From: Ruminococcus sp.
Lineage (GTDB): Bacteria > Bacillota > Clostridia > Oscillospirales > Ruminococcaceae
Direction of reading: 5' to 3'
Assembly: GCF_017464355.1 (NCBI RefSeq)
Contig: NZ_JAFUAG010000017.1
Span: forward strand, 182,526-246,525
DNA: 64,000 nucleotides
This document shows, in pieces, positions 55,435-63,162 of the stretch. Made by a program: the position numbers and the translations under genes. Numbering within the stretch: the first letter of the stretch is position 1; every line of letters starts with the position of its first letter. The notes beneath the pieces are model-generated. The model was given only the letters and a program-made list of their open reading frames with translations, did not search any database and was not told the origin of the DNA.

Positions 55435-55869
55435 ATGAAGATCTCTACCAAGGGAAGATATGCACTCAGACTTATGACAGACCTGGCAATGCACCATGAG
55501 GACGGATATGTACCCATAAAGGTCATTGCTGAAAGACAGAATATAAGCGACAAATATCTTGAACAGATAATCTCCATACTCAGCCGTGCGGGCTATGTGC
55601 GCAGCATAAGGGGCGCAGGGGGCGGCTACACGCTGGCATATCCCCCCGAGAAATACACCGTGGGCATGATACTCAGGCTCACCGAGGGCAGCCTTGCACC
55701 CGTAGCTTGTCTTGAGACCGAGGAGAACCTTTGCGAGCGTGCGGAGAGCTGTCCCACCCTGTTCATCTGGGAGAGGCTTTACGAAGCTATCAACGATGTG
55801 GTAGACAACATCACCATAGCAGACATAGTTTCCCGCAGCACCAACGGTGCAGATTTCTACAACATATAA
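55435..55869 (+). CDS. Rrf2-family transcription regulator (IscR/CymR-like)
   Basis: A 144-residue DNA-binding protein beginning MKISTKGRYALRLMTDLAMH, with the winged-helix region VIAERQNISDKYLEQIISIL and the wing IRGAGGGYTLA. Three cysteines in CLETEENLCERAESC are placed like the [2Fe-2S] ligands of IscR, so it may sense iron-sulfur status; CymR-type regulators in the same family use other signals. GGAGG lies 6 bases before the ATG. No iscS/iscU genes follow. A hairpin-rich region with T-run lies just downstream. Confidence 0.9.
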   Translation: MKISTKGRYALRLMTDLAMHHEDGYVPIKVIAERQNISDKYLEQIISILSRAGYVRSIRGAGGGYTLAYPPEKYTVGMILRLTEGSLAPVACLETEENLCERAESCPTLFIWERLYEAINDVVDNITIADIVSRSTNGADFYNI

Positions 55870-55970
55870 CCGAATATATCTCCCACCGGGGAGGAACGGA
55901 AAGTCCGTTCATGTATCGTCAGGTCAGTGCTCTTTATGTTGAGCCCGAAGATACATGGAGGGGCTTTTTT
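55870..55970 (+). other. Structured 3' region after the Rrf2 gene
   Basis: A compact stretch with several pairings: CCACCGGGGAGG, CGGA-AAG-TCCG, and CATGTATC pairing with GATACATG 32 bases later, ending in GGAGGGGCTTTTTT. It may be only a terminator, or a small structured RNA of unknown type. No known RNA family was recognised. Confidence 0.4.
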
Positions 55971-56309
55971 AATTCATAATTGTTGGCATATGCGATAGCT
56001 TTGCTGTTCTACACGGCATTGGGCGAAAACCAACAAACGACGGTGTGGTGTTAAAATGACGGTGTGGTGTTAAAACGGCGGGGGTCATACCGACACAGTC
56101 GTATGCGCCCCCACCCTACAATATGGGTTCATTCACCTTATCCTTTGTTAAACCAACAAACTTTCGTACATGACAAATAATTATGAATATCCCAATTTGG
56201 TTTCGTATTGTTTCCCCCGCCGAAGGCGGGGGAAACAATACGAAAAAAAGCCATTCTGTATCATCAGCAATACACTTCAAAATTGGGAGTTATGAATTAT
56301 AAATTATGA
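55971..56309. mobile_element. MITE-like non-coding element A
   Basis: About 339 bases without a gene, bounded by AATTCATAATT at the left and TATGAATTATAAATTATGA at the right (inverted AT-rich ends). Inside are two tandem GACGGTGTGGTGTTAAAA units, a 33-bp block at 56076-56108 that recurs inverted in element B, fragments of the 118-bp repeat (CACGGCATTGGGCGAAA) and the GC-rich palindrome at 56201-56245. No transposase is present. Confidence 0.55.
56201..56245. repeat. GC-rich palindromic element, copy 2
   Basis: A 21-bp perfect inverted repeat with loop GAA: TTTCGTATTG, the core TTTCCCCCGCC, then the complement. The core equals that at 29133-29171. Confidence 0.7.
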
Positions 56310-56331
56310 CTTGAAAGAAAGGCGTAAAAAT

Positions 56332-57009
56332 ATGAAAATACATGAAACAATAAAAACATTGACCCCCTTCGAGCGCGGGCTGTGGCTGACTTCGGTCATC
56401 GTGATAACAGGGGCTTATCTCATCACGGGAAACGGCGGCGGCACGGAGCTTGCGGCTTCGCTCATCGGGGTGACAGCACTCATCTTCGTGGCAAAGGGCA
56501 TGGCGGCAGGGCAGGTGCTTACGGTGGTGTTCGCGCTGTTCTACGGGTATATCTCCCTGAAAGCCCGCTATTACGGCGAAATGCTCACCTACCTGGGCAT
56601 GACGGCACCCATAGCCGCCGCCGCTGTGGTGAGCTGGCTCAGGCACCCCTACAAAGGCACCAATGTGGTGGAGGTCGCCCCCCTTTCCCCGAAAAAATTC
56701 ACCCTGCTCACGGGGCTTGCCCTGGCCGTCACGGCGGTGTCGTATTTTGCCCTGAGATATCTTGGCTGTGCGAGCCTGTTTTTCAGCACGGTATCGGTGT
56801 TCACCAGCTTCATGGCCTCGGGGCTCACTTTCCTCAGAAGCCCCTTTTACGCCATAGGCTACTCCGCCAACGATGTGGTGCTTATAGTCCTCTGGTGCAT
56901 AGCCGCCCGCACCGACCCCACCGCCCTGCCCATGGTCTTCTGCTTCATCATGTTCCTCGCCAACGACATATATGGCTTCTTTAACTGGAAAAGGCTGAAT
57001 ATTTCATAA
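56332..57009 (+). CDS. pnuC: PnuC-family vitamin transporter
   Basis: A 225-residue membrane protein with about seven helices, probably importing nicotinamide riboside by facilitated diffusion; PnuC relatives can also carry thiamine or riboflavin. Family marks are the repeated W-rich and Asn/Asp-containing ends of the transmembrane bundle, such as SANDVVLIVLWCIAA and LANDIYGFFNWKRL. The ATG at 56332 follows GAAAGG; the frame extends 7 codons further. The gene is bracketed by two inverted MITE-like elements. The ligand is inferred from family only. Confidence 0.87.
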   Translation: MKIHETIKTLTPFERGLWLTSVIVITGAYLITGNGGGTELAASLIGVTALIFVAKGMAAGQVLTVVFALFYGYISLKARYYGEMLTYLGMTAPIAAAAVVSWLRHPYKGTNVVEVAPLSPKKFTLLTGLALAVTAVSYFALRYLGCASLFFSTVSVFTSFMASGLTFLRSPFYAIGYSANDVVLIVLWCIAARTDPTALPMVFCFIMFLANDIYGFFNWKRLNIS

Positions 57010-57376
57010 TTCTGAATTCATAATTGATTGCCATGGGCGCATACGACTGTGTCGGTATGACCCCCGCCGTGTTTGACCCCATGTCAACGTACACGAACGG
57101 ACATTTCAACGTGTTCCCTGCAAACGGCGCATTTTCGGGGGAATGGTCAACGTCCACAAAAACCATAAGAAATTGATGATAGGGGCATGGTGGGGTTGAT
57201 ATGGTGGTTCATACCGACAATGCGAGGGCATAAGGTGGGGGCAAGCTCCCACCCTACCCTTTTTCAACCACCGCCGTGTGAAACCCGACAAATATCTGCA
57301 TAAGAAGCCCCCAAAAAAAGAACAGCCAAGCTATCGCCCCTGTCAACAATTATGAATTATGGATTATGAATTATAA
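57002..57376. mobile_element. MITE-like non-coding element B (inverted relative of A)
   Basis: About 375 bases bounded by TTTCATAATTCTGAATTC and AATTATGAATTATGGATTATG. It carries at 57037-57069 the exact reverse complement of the 33-bp block of element A, and at about 57233-57300 a reverse-strand partial copy of the 118-bp repeat. The left end overlaps the pnuC stop codon. No gene is seen in it. Confidence 0.55.
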
Positions 57377-57384
57377 AAAAACTC

Positions 57385-57413
57385 TTGTTATGGAAGTAAA
57401 AATGTGGTATAAT
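57385..57413 (+). promoter_or_regulatory. Sigma-A promoter of the phenylacetate-CoA ligase gene
   Basis: TTGTTA (57385-57390), a 17-base spacer, TATAAT (57408-57413), immediately after element B. Confidence 0.8.
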
Positions 57414-57480
57414 GTATCTGTTAGATCTTGGGGACTATGGTCTGTCCCCGACAGAAAACTTCCTTAAGGAGGAGAAATAT

Positions 57481-58716
57481 ATGCAGATAACCGAAACTCA
57501 GCTGGCGCAGGTAAATGACCGTATACGGGCGCTGATAGCATCGAACAGCTTCTACGGCAAAAAACTGGAGGAGGCAGGCATAACCGAGGTGAAGACACCC
57601 GAGGATTTTGCAAAGCTGCCCTTTTCCGAGAAAAAGGATCTCCGTGACGCTTACCCCCTGGGACTTATGACCGCCCCCGAGGACGAGATAGTCAGGATAC
57701 ATTCTTCTTCGGGTACTACAGGCAAGCCTGTAATAATACCCTATACCGCCAAGGACGTTGATGACTGGGGCGAGATGTTCAAACGCTGTTACGAGGTAGC
57801 GGGCATAACCAAAAAGGACAGGATACAGATAACCCCCGGTTACGGCCTGTGGACAGCAGGTATAGGCTTCCAGAACGGCTGTGAGAAGCTGGGCGCTATG
57901 GCTGTGCCTATGGGTCCCGGCAATACCGAGAAACAGCTGGAGATGATGCAGGCACTGGAAACTACCGTGCTTTGCTCGACTTCTTCCTATGCACTTCTGC
58001 TGGCAGAGGAGATACAGAAGAGAGGTATCAAGGATAAGATACACCTGAAAAAGGGCGTTATAGGCTCTGAGAGGTGGTCTGACAAAATGCGTGAGCGCAT
58101 CTCAAACGAGCTGGGCATAGAACTTTATGATATCTACGGCCTTACCGAGATCTACGGCCCCGGTATCGGTATAAACTGTGAGCATAACACAGGTATGCAT
58201 TACTGGGATGATTACCTTTATCTGGAAATAATCGACCCCAAGACAGGAGAGAACCTCCCTGACGGTGAGTGGGGCGAGATAGTCATAACCACCCTTGTGA
58301 AAGAGGGCGCACCTCTCATACGCTACCGCACCCACGACCTTTCCCGCATAATACCCGGTGAATGTCCCTGCGGCAGACGTTTTCCCCGCATAGACACCAT
58401 CAGGGGAAGAACAGATGATATGATGAAGATAAAGGGTGTAAATGTATTCCCTGCCCAGATAGAGGAAGTTCTGGCTGAATTTGAGGAGATATCCAGCGAA
58501 TACCAGATACGCATATCTCACCTTGACGGCAAGGACACCATGCGCATTTATGTAGAAACAAACGGCCACGTTGATTTTGCAGACCTTGCCAGACGCATAG
58601 CCGAAAAGGTCAAGAGCAGGATAGGCTTTACCCCCATAGTAAAGGTAGTCGAGATAGGTGTCCTCCCCAGAAGCATGAAGAAGACCGCCCGCGTTATCGA
58701 CGAAAGGTTTGATTAA
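57481..58716 (+). CDS. paaK: Phenylacetate-CoA ligase
   Basis: Activates an aryl acid (typically phenylacetate) with ATP and CoA to the CoA thioester via an adenylate. The 411-residue cytoplasmic enzyme has the AMP-binding P-loop SSSGTTGKPVIIPYT, GYGLWTAGIGFQ, YDIYGLTEIYGPG, the hinge region LSRIIPGECPCGRR and RGRTDDMMKIKGVNVFP. In gut and rumen anaerobes such enzymes often serve indolepyruvate or aryl-acid fermentation, so the exact substrate is open. AAGGAGG precedes the ATG at 57481; the frame extends upstream into the promoter. Confidence 0.9.
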   Translation: MQITETQLAQVNDRIRALIASNSFYGKKLEEAGITEVKTPEDFAKLPFSEKKDLRDAYPLGLMTAPEDEIVRIHSSSGTTGKPVIIPYTAKDVDDWGEMFKRCYEVAGITKKDRIQITPGYGLWTAGIGFQNGCEKLGAMAVPMGPGNTEKQLEMMQALETTVLCSTSSYALLLAEEIQKRGIKDKIHLKKGVIGSERWSDKMRERISNELGIELYDIYGLTEIYGPGIGINCEHNTGMHYWDDYLYLEIIDPKTGENLPDGEWGEIVITTLVKEGAPLIRYRTHDLSRIIPGECPCGRRFPRIDTIRGRTDDMMKIKGVNVFPAQIEEVLAEFEEISSEYQIRISHLDGKDTMRIYVETNGHVDFADLARRIAEKVKSRIGFTPIVKVVEIGVLPRSMKKTARVIDERFD

Positions 58717-58746
58717 TTCATAATTCATAATTATTGGCTGATATCG
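58714..58746. repeat. AT-rich edge repeat (AATTCATAATT)
   Basis: TTAATTCATAATTCATAATTATTGG directly follows the paaK stop codon, matching the left border of elements A and B, and leads into the 118-bp array. Confidence 0.6.
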
Positions 58747-59180
58747 TAGGGTGGGGGCTTGCCCCCACCTTATGCCACCACCATGTCGATATGACCTTGC
58801 CTTGTTCCACACGGCATTGGGCGAAATAATTGTCGGGTTTCACACGGCATTTGTTTAAAATGGGTAGGGTGGGGGCTTGCCCCCACCTTATGCCACCACC
58901 ATGTCGATATGACCTTGCCTTGTTCCACACGGCATTGGGCGAAATAATTGTCGGGTTTTACACGGCATTTGTTTAAAATGGGTAGGGTGGGGGCTTGCCC
59001 CCACCTTATGCCACCACCATGTCGGTATGACCTTGCCTTGTTCCACACGGCATTGGGCGAAATAATTGTCGGGTTTCACACGGCATTTGTTTAAAATGGG
59101 TAGGGTGGGGGCTTGCCCCCGCCTTATGCCACCACCATGTCGGTATGACCCCACCATGTCCACACGGCATGGCCCAAAAT
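58747..59180. repeat. Tandem array of a 118-bp non-coding repeat, four copies
   Basis: Units begin with TAGGGTGGGGGCTTGCCCCC at 58747, 58865, 58983 and 59101, a constant 118-bp period. The first three are nearly identical; the fourth diverges after GGTATGACC. Each contains a GGTGGGGGC/GCCCCCACC hairpin, CACCACCATGTCG, and two CACACGGCAT words. 118 is not a multiple of three, and frames across the array shift between copies, so it is not coding. It fills the whole space between paaK and the LRR-dockerin gene, including that gene's expected promoter. Confidence 0.92.
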
Positions 59181-59204
59181 AACAGAATGAAAGAGAGTAA
59201 TAAA

Positions 59205-60212
59205 ATGTACAAAAGAAAGATCATCGCTGTAATGGCGGCGGCCGTTATGTCGTGCAGTGTCATCGGGGCGGAGAACTTGGGCGCTTTTGCGGAAGAAATG
59301 TCTCCTGCGGCTGAGGCAGCGGCTGAGGGCGCTTACGAGTACGCTCTGCTGGAGGACGGCACTGCTGAGATAACGAAGTATACAGCCTCGGGGGAGGGCA
59401 TTGTGTCCATACCCTCGGAAATAGGCGGCAAAAAAGTAACTGTCATTGGCAGCAGGGCTTTCAGCTCTGCGGATATCACCGAGGTCATCATACCCGATAC
59501 CGTCACGGTTCTGGGCGACCATGCCTTCTTCTTCTGCCGCAAGCTGGTAAGGGTGGATATCCCCGACAGCGTGACCACCATCGGCAACTCCTGCTTCTGG
59601 GGTGATGATGAACTGCTTAGCGCCGACCTGCCCGATTCTGTCACCCATATGGACGGCCTGGTCTTCGCCAGGTGCGCAAAACTCAGGACAATAAGGCTGC
59701 CCTCGGGGCTTGAGGAGATACCCGGGTACACCTTTGAAAACTGCACCTCCCTGGAAAAGGTACAGATCCCCGACACGGTCAAAAAGATAGGCGGTCTGGC
59801 TTTCTGCGGCTGTACTTCCCTTAGATCCCTGGATATCCCTGCTCAGGCCGTGCCTGCGGATAACTCTGTCGGAGTATATGCAGACTTCAAACCTGACGGC
59901 ACCTACACTCTGGAAAAAATAGACGGCTTTACCATGTATGTGTACAAGGAGTCACCTGCGGAGAAGTACGCTGTTGACAACGGCATTGCCTATAACTACG
60001 CCGAAAGCGCCCCCGTGACCCTGAAAGGCGATATCTCAGGGGACGGCGATATAAACGTCACCGACCTTTCTGCCCTGGCCGCCCATGTGAAAAGCATTCG
60101 TGCCCTCAGCAGCACCGCCCTCGAAGCCGCCGACGTCAACTCAGACGGCGAAGTCGACGTCACCGACCTGACCAAACTGGCCGCCCACGTCAAAGGCATA
60201 AAGCCCCTGTAA
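59205..60212 (+). CDS. Secreted BspA-type LRR protein with C-terminal dockerin
   Basis: A 335-residue exported protein: signal peptide MYKRKIIAVMAAAVMSCS, then BspA-type LRR_5 repeats (about 50-230; TEVIIPDTVTVLGDHAFFF, VRVDIPDSVTTIGNSCFWG, EKVQIPDTVKKIGGLAFCG), a spacer, and a type I dockerin (about 275-335) with DISGDGDINVTDLSALAAHV and DVNSDGEVDVTDLTKLAAHV. It probably docks to a cohesin or the cell surface and binds protein or carbohydrate; no catalytic residues are seen. It is a short relative of the 925-residue LRR-dockerin protein in this window. GAAAGAGAG precedes the ATG. Confidence 0.9.
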   Translation: MYKRKIIAVMAAAVMSCSVIGAENLGAFAEEMSPAAEAAAEGAYEYALLEDGTAEITKYTASGEGIVSIPSEIGGKKVTVIGSRAFSSADITEVIIPDTVTVLGDHAFFFCRKLVRVDIPDSVTTIGNSCFWGDDELLSADLPDSVTHMDGLVFARCAKLRTIRLPSGLEEIPGYTFENCTSLEKVQIPDTVKKIGGLAFCGCTSLRSLDIPAQAVPADNSVGVYADFKPDGTYTLEKIDGFTMYVYKESPAEKYAVDNGIAYNYAESAPVTLKGDISGDGDINVTDLSALAAHVKSIRALSSTALEAADVNSDGEVDVTDLTKLAAHVKGIKPL

Positions 60213-60410
60213 CGCCACCCAAAAAGCGCAGCACACGCGGGGGGCGGTCCTTGCCGAGAGAACTATGTATTTATTGGGGGAAACCTTTCTGAAGAAAGGT
60301 TATCCACCACCCCCCTTTCCAAAGACTTTTCATATTGGGTGGGCGATAGGTCACTGTTCTATTAAAGAACACTTCTCATATGGACACAGAACATTGATAT
60401 TATAACGCTC
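60213..60410. other. Intergenic region with AACCTTTCT hairpin
   Basis: After the LRR-dockerin gene, AACCTTTCT and AGAAAGGTT form a hairpin at 60282-60301, followed by ATCCACCACCCCCCTTTCC. No gene is visible. The stretch probably marks the junction to the accessory region. Confidence 0.4.
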
Positions 60411-62060
60411 TCACTGGACGAGAGCGTTTCTTTTGTCTTTCAGCCCCTCATCGAGGAACTTGTAATACACATGGATCTTGCGAGGTTTGGTACGGTCTTT
60501 GACATACTCATCAACGGTCACATACTCGATCAGGTCAAGGCACATCTCTCTGGTGAGAGCTTCTGCTCCTGCATACTTTTTCAGGCGGCGGATAAATTCC
60601 TCAACATCCTGTTCGTCCTGCATCGCCGTTTCCATTCGCTTTTCAAGTTCTGCCTGTTCAGCTTGCAGTGAAGTCTTCTCAGCCTGATACTTTTCGAGCA
60701 AGGTCTTGCACACCTCATCAGGAACTTTACCGTTCACATTGTCCTCATAGACCTTCACGATCATTCTGTCAAGCTCTGTGAGCCTGTCCTTAACATAAGC
60801 GATACGCTTGCTGTCCTCAGCACTCTGCGTATCGTGCATACCCGATCTCTTTGCAAGAAATATCTGCTTGGCTGCGTCCTCGTCAATAGTCAGGTCGATC
60901 ATCGCCTTAATGTCATTCAGCACGATCTCCTCCATGATGTACTCCCGGATATAGTGCGAAGAACAACAACCCTTACCGCATCTGCTGTGCAGACCGCAGG
61001 TGTAGCCAGTCAGCATCTTGTTTCCGCCTGCACCGCTGTGGACACGCATTTTATTACCGCAATCCTGACAGTACATCAGCCCCGACAGCGGAACGGTAAC
61101 TCTTGATTTCGTCATTTTCCCTCTGCTGACGGACTTCTCATACTCCCTTACCTTATCCCAAAGCTCCTGAGAAATAATAGGCTCGTGATTGTTTTCAATA
61201 ATAACCCAATCTTCCTTGCCCTTGCGGATGACCTTGTGATTTTTGTAGCTTACGGTAGTTGTTTTGAGCTGGCAGAGATGACCGAGGTACATTTCATTAT
61301 TCAGTATGCACTTGACATTTCCGATACCCCACAGGTGGTCATTAGTCGTCTTGTTGACCTGTCCCGTTCTCTGGCAGCGATAGTCCGAGGGAAGTAAAAT
61401 TTTCTCCTCATTCAGCACTCCGCAGATTTGAAGCAAGCTCATACCCTTTGCCCTCATCTCAAAGATACGGCGGACAACATCGGCGGCATACGGATCAACA
61501 ACAGGCGTACAGAATTCATCATCACCCTTGAGGTAGCCGTAGGAGGGATTCGGTGTTTTGTACTTGCCAGCCTTAGCTCCCGAAGCAATGACCGCTTTCA
61601 GCTTTTTGGAAGTATTGGCGGCGTGCCACTCATTAAAAATATTCATGATCGGGAGCATATCCATACTTGCACTGTCTGCATTTGCCGTGTCGATATTATC
61701 GTTCAGAGCAATGAAGCGGATATTGTAGGACGGAAAAATGTAGTCCACATATTGACCTACTTGGATATAATTGCGACCGAAACGGCTCATATCCTTACAG
61801 ATGATCAGGTTGATCTTTCCGTTTTTGGCATCGTCGAGCATTCTCTGGACACCCGGTCTGTCGAAGCTTACGCCGGAAATTCCGTCATCCACATACTCAT
61901 CATAGAGTGTCCAGCCCTGTTCCTTGACATTCGTCAGCGATAGCTTTCTCACGCTTAGCGATCTTCTTTTCGAGCTTCGCCAGCTTGTCAGCGATAGAAG
62001 TCGCAGCCATATCATCAACACCATTCTGATTTTTAGTCGAGCCGAACTACTTAGCCCCAC
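60411..62060 (-). pseudogene. Large serine recombinase, 5'-truncated
   Basis: From about 61957 down, the frame encodes a large serine recombinase: resolvase-domain remnants DEYVDDGISGVSFDRPGVQRML and LIICKDMSRFGRNYIQVGQY, the recombinase domain NPSYGYLKGDD, a zinc ribbon with CQDCGNKM and CGLHSRCGKGCCSSHYI, and a coiled-coil tail. The first 45 or so codons of the open frame do not resemble a resolvase, and the N-terminal Y-x-R-x-S active-site segment with the catalytic serine is missing. The overlapping +1 frame there encodes MAATSIADKLAKLEKKIAKR, part of another protein, so a deletion or rearrangement has fused two genes. It is probably inactive for integration. Confidence 0.75.
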
Positions 62061-62175
62061 GATATTATTATAGCACGCACGGATACAAAAAATCTATTCG
62101 CAGTGCGCATGAAGCTCCGTGCGCCATAAAACTTTTCTTATCGTGAAATTGTTATGGGGAATTTTGAAACGGACA
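62061..62175. other. Short AT-rich spacer
   Basis: On the minus strand TATAATAATATCG (near 62065) could be a -10 for the truncated recombinase; nothing else is recognised. Confidence 0.3.
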
Positions 62176-62206
62176 TAAAAAATGCAGAGCTGGTGTTGCT
62201 CTGCAT
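62176..62206 (-). terminator. Terminator of the MORN/YwqK-like gene
   Basis: ATGCAGAG and CTCTGCAT form the stem; on the minus strand it is followed by TTTTTT. It lies about 110 bases after the stop. Confidence 0.7.
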
Positions 62207-62313
62207 TGACTGTTCAATATGTATCGTCTGTTTACCACAATGAAAGACTATACGCAATGATCAAAAGAATCACAATAATATTGGGGGAGGAAGATCCTCT
62301 CTTGAAATACAGA

Positions 62314-62769
62314 TCATTTATCGATTTTTTCGCCTTCTTCTACTATGATCCCATTCTCATCATATTTAATATATTTTTTACAGCTGCAATGATCGGTCAA
62401 TTGTATAACCTCGCTGATATTGCCATTCCTGAACCATCTTATGATCAATGCTTTGGATTCTGATGAATTATATACGGAATACTCTGATAATTGACCATTA
62501 TCATAAAATTCAATATGCTGCCCTTCTTCATATCCGCCAACATAATAGCAATAATCAGATAAACTTCCATCAGGAAATAGATCATAAAGCAGTCCTGAAA
62601 AAGGGGCTCTCAGTCCTTTATCATCTGTATAAAATAATCTTTCATAATGATCGGATCCACCTTCCCAGTAAGATTCAAAAGAAAATCGACCTTCATCATA
62701 GAGTATGCCTTCTCTTTTACATTCATCTAATGACAAAATGTCATCATAGCTAAAATCATACTTAAACAT
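62314..62769 (-). CDS. MORN_2/YwqK-like protein
   Basis: A 151-residue acidic, aromatic-rich cytoplasmic protein. Repeats such as GQHIEFYDNGQLSEYSVYN and KYIKYDENGIIVEEG follow the YYENGxL pattern of MORN_2/YwqK-type proteins, which are often immunity or antitoxin partners of polymorphic toxins. No toxin gene is visible nearby. Its base composition is clearly more AT-rich than the window average, and it lies beside a broken recombinase, which suggests recent transfer. GGTGAT precedes the ATG. The function is not established. Confidence 0.65.
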   Translation of the reverse strand: MFKYDFSYDDILSLDECKREGILYDEGRFSFESYWEGGSDHYERLFYTDDKGLRAPFSGLLYDLFPDGSLSDYCYYVGGYEEGQHIEFYDNGQLSEYSVYNSSESKALIIRWFRNGNISEVIQLTDHCSCKKYIKYDENGIIVEEGEKIDK

Positions 62770-63002
62770 AATATCACCAATAAAAAAACATTGCTAACTC
62801 TCACCTCACCATTATACCACAATATCCCCGAAAAAGCAATCCATGTTCCGAAAGATCTCCCCTCTGAGACCGCCGTGTCAGGGAGTATGAATCGGAACAC
62901 GGCATTGCCGAGCCGACCTCTGCTTGACAGCCTCCTCAGACGAAGGTCAAAGCCCCTCAGAGCCGTCCGAGCCTGCGAAACGGAAAATTTGACCGTTGAA
63001 AA
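62770..63002. other. Gene-free stretch in the accessory region
   Basis: Short frames exist on both strands but none has a ribosome-binding site or protein-like composition. CACCATTATACCACA near 62802-62816 may hold a minus-strand -10 for the MORN-like gene. No known RNA is seen. Confidence 0.4.
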
Positions 63003-63040
63003 GAAAAAGCCCTCAGAAACGCTTACAGAGCGTTTCTGAG
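63003..63040 (-). terminator. Terminator hairpin
   Basis: CTCAGAAACGC and GCGTTTCTGAG form a perfect 11-bp stem; on the minus strand GGGCTTTTTCTTTT follows. It lies about 120 bases after the cupredoxin gene and may end its transcript. Confidence 0.75.
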
Positions 63041-63162
63041 AACTTGCGGTTATTTGTACCAATAGGTTTGTAACTGTTGTGGTATGCTCACAATTACAAA
63101 TAAATCTTGTGTGGAACGGATCATAGGTGCACCATTATACTACACTAACGAGAGATCAAATG

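Noticed and set aside
58747-59180. Regularly spaced repeats suggesting a CRISPR array
   Set aside because: The repeated unit is the whole 118 bp with no unique spacers, and no cas genes are in the window.
58718-59263. Four overlapping minus-strand frames of 70-174 codons with repeated peptide sequence
   Set aside because: They come from the 118-bp non-coding array. The period is not a multiple of three, frames shift between copies, and there are no ribosome-binding sites.
62791-63039. An 82-codon plus-strand frame and an overlapping minus-strand frame
   Set aside because: Neither has a ribosome-binding site or protein-like composition; the region is better explained as intergenic.
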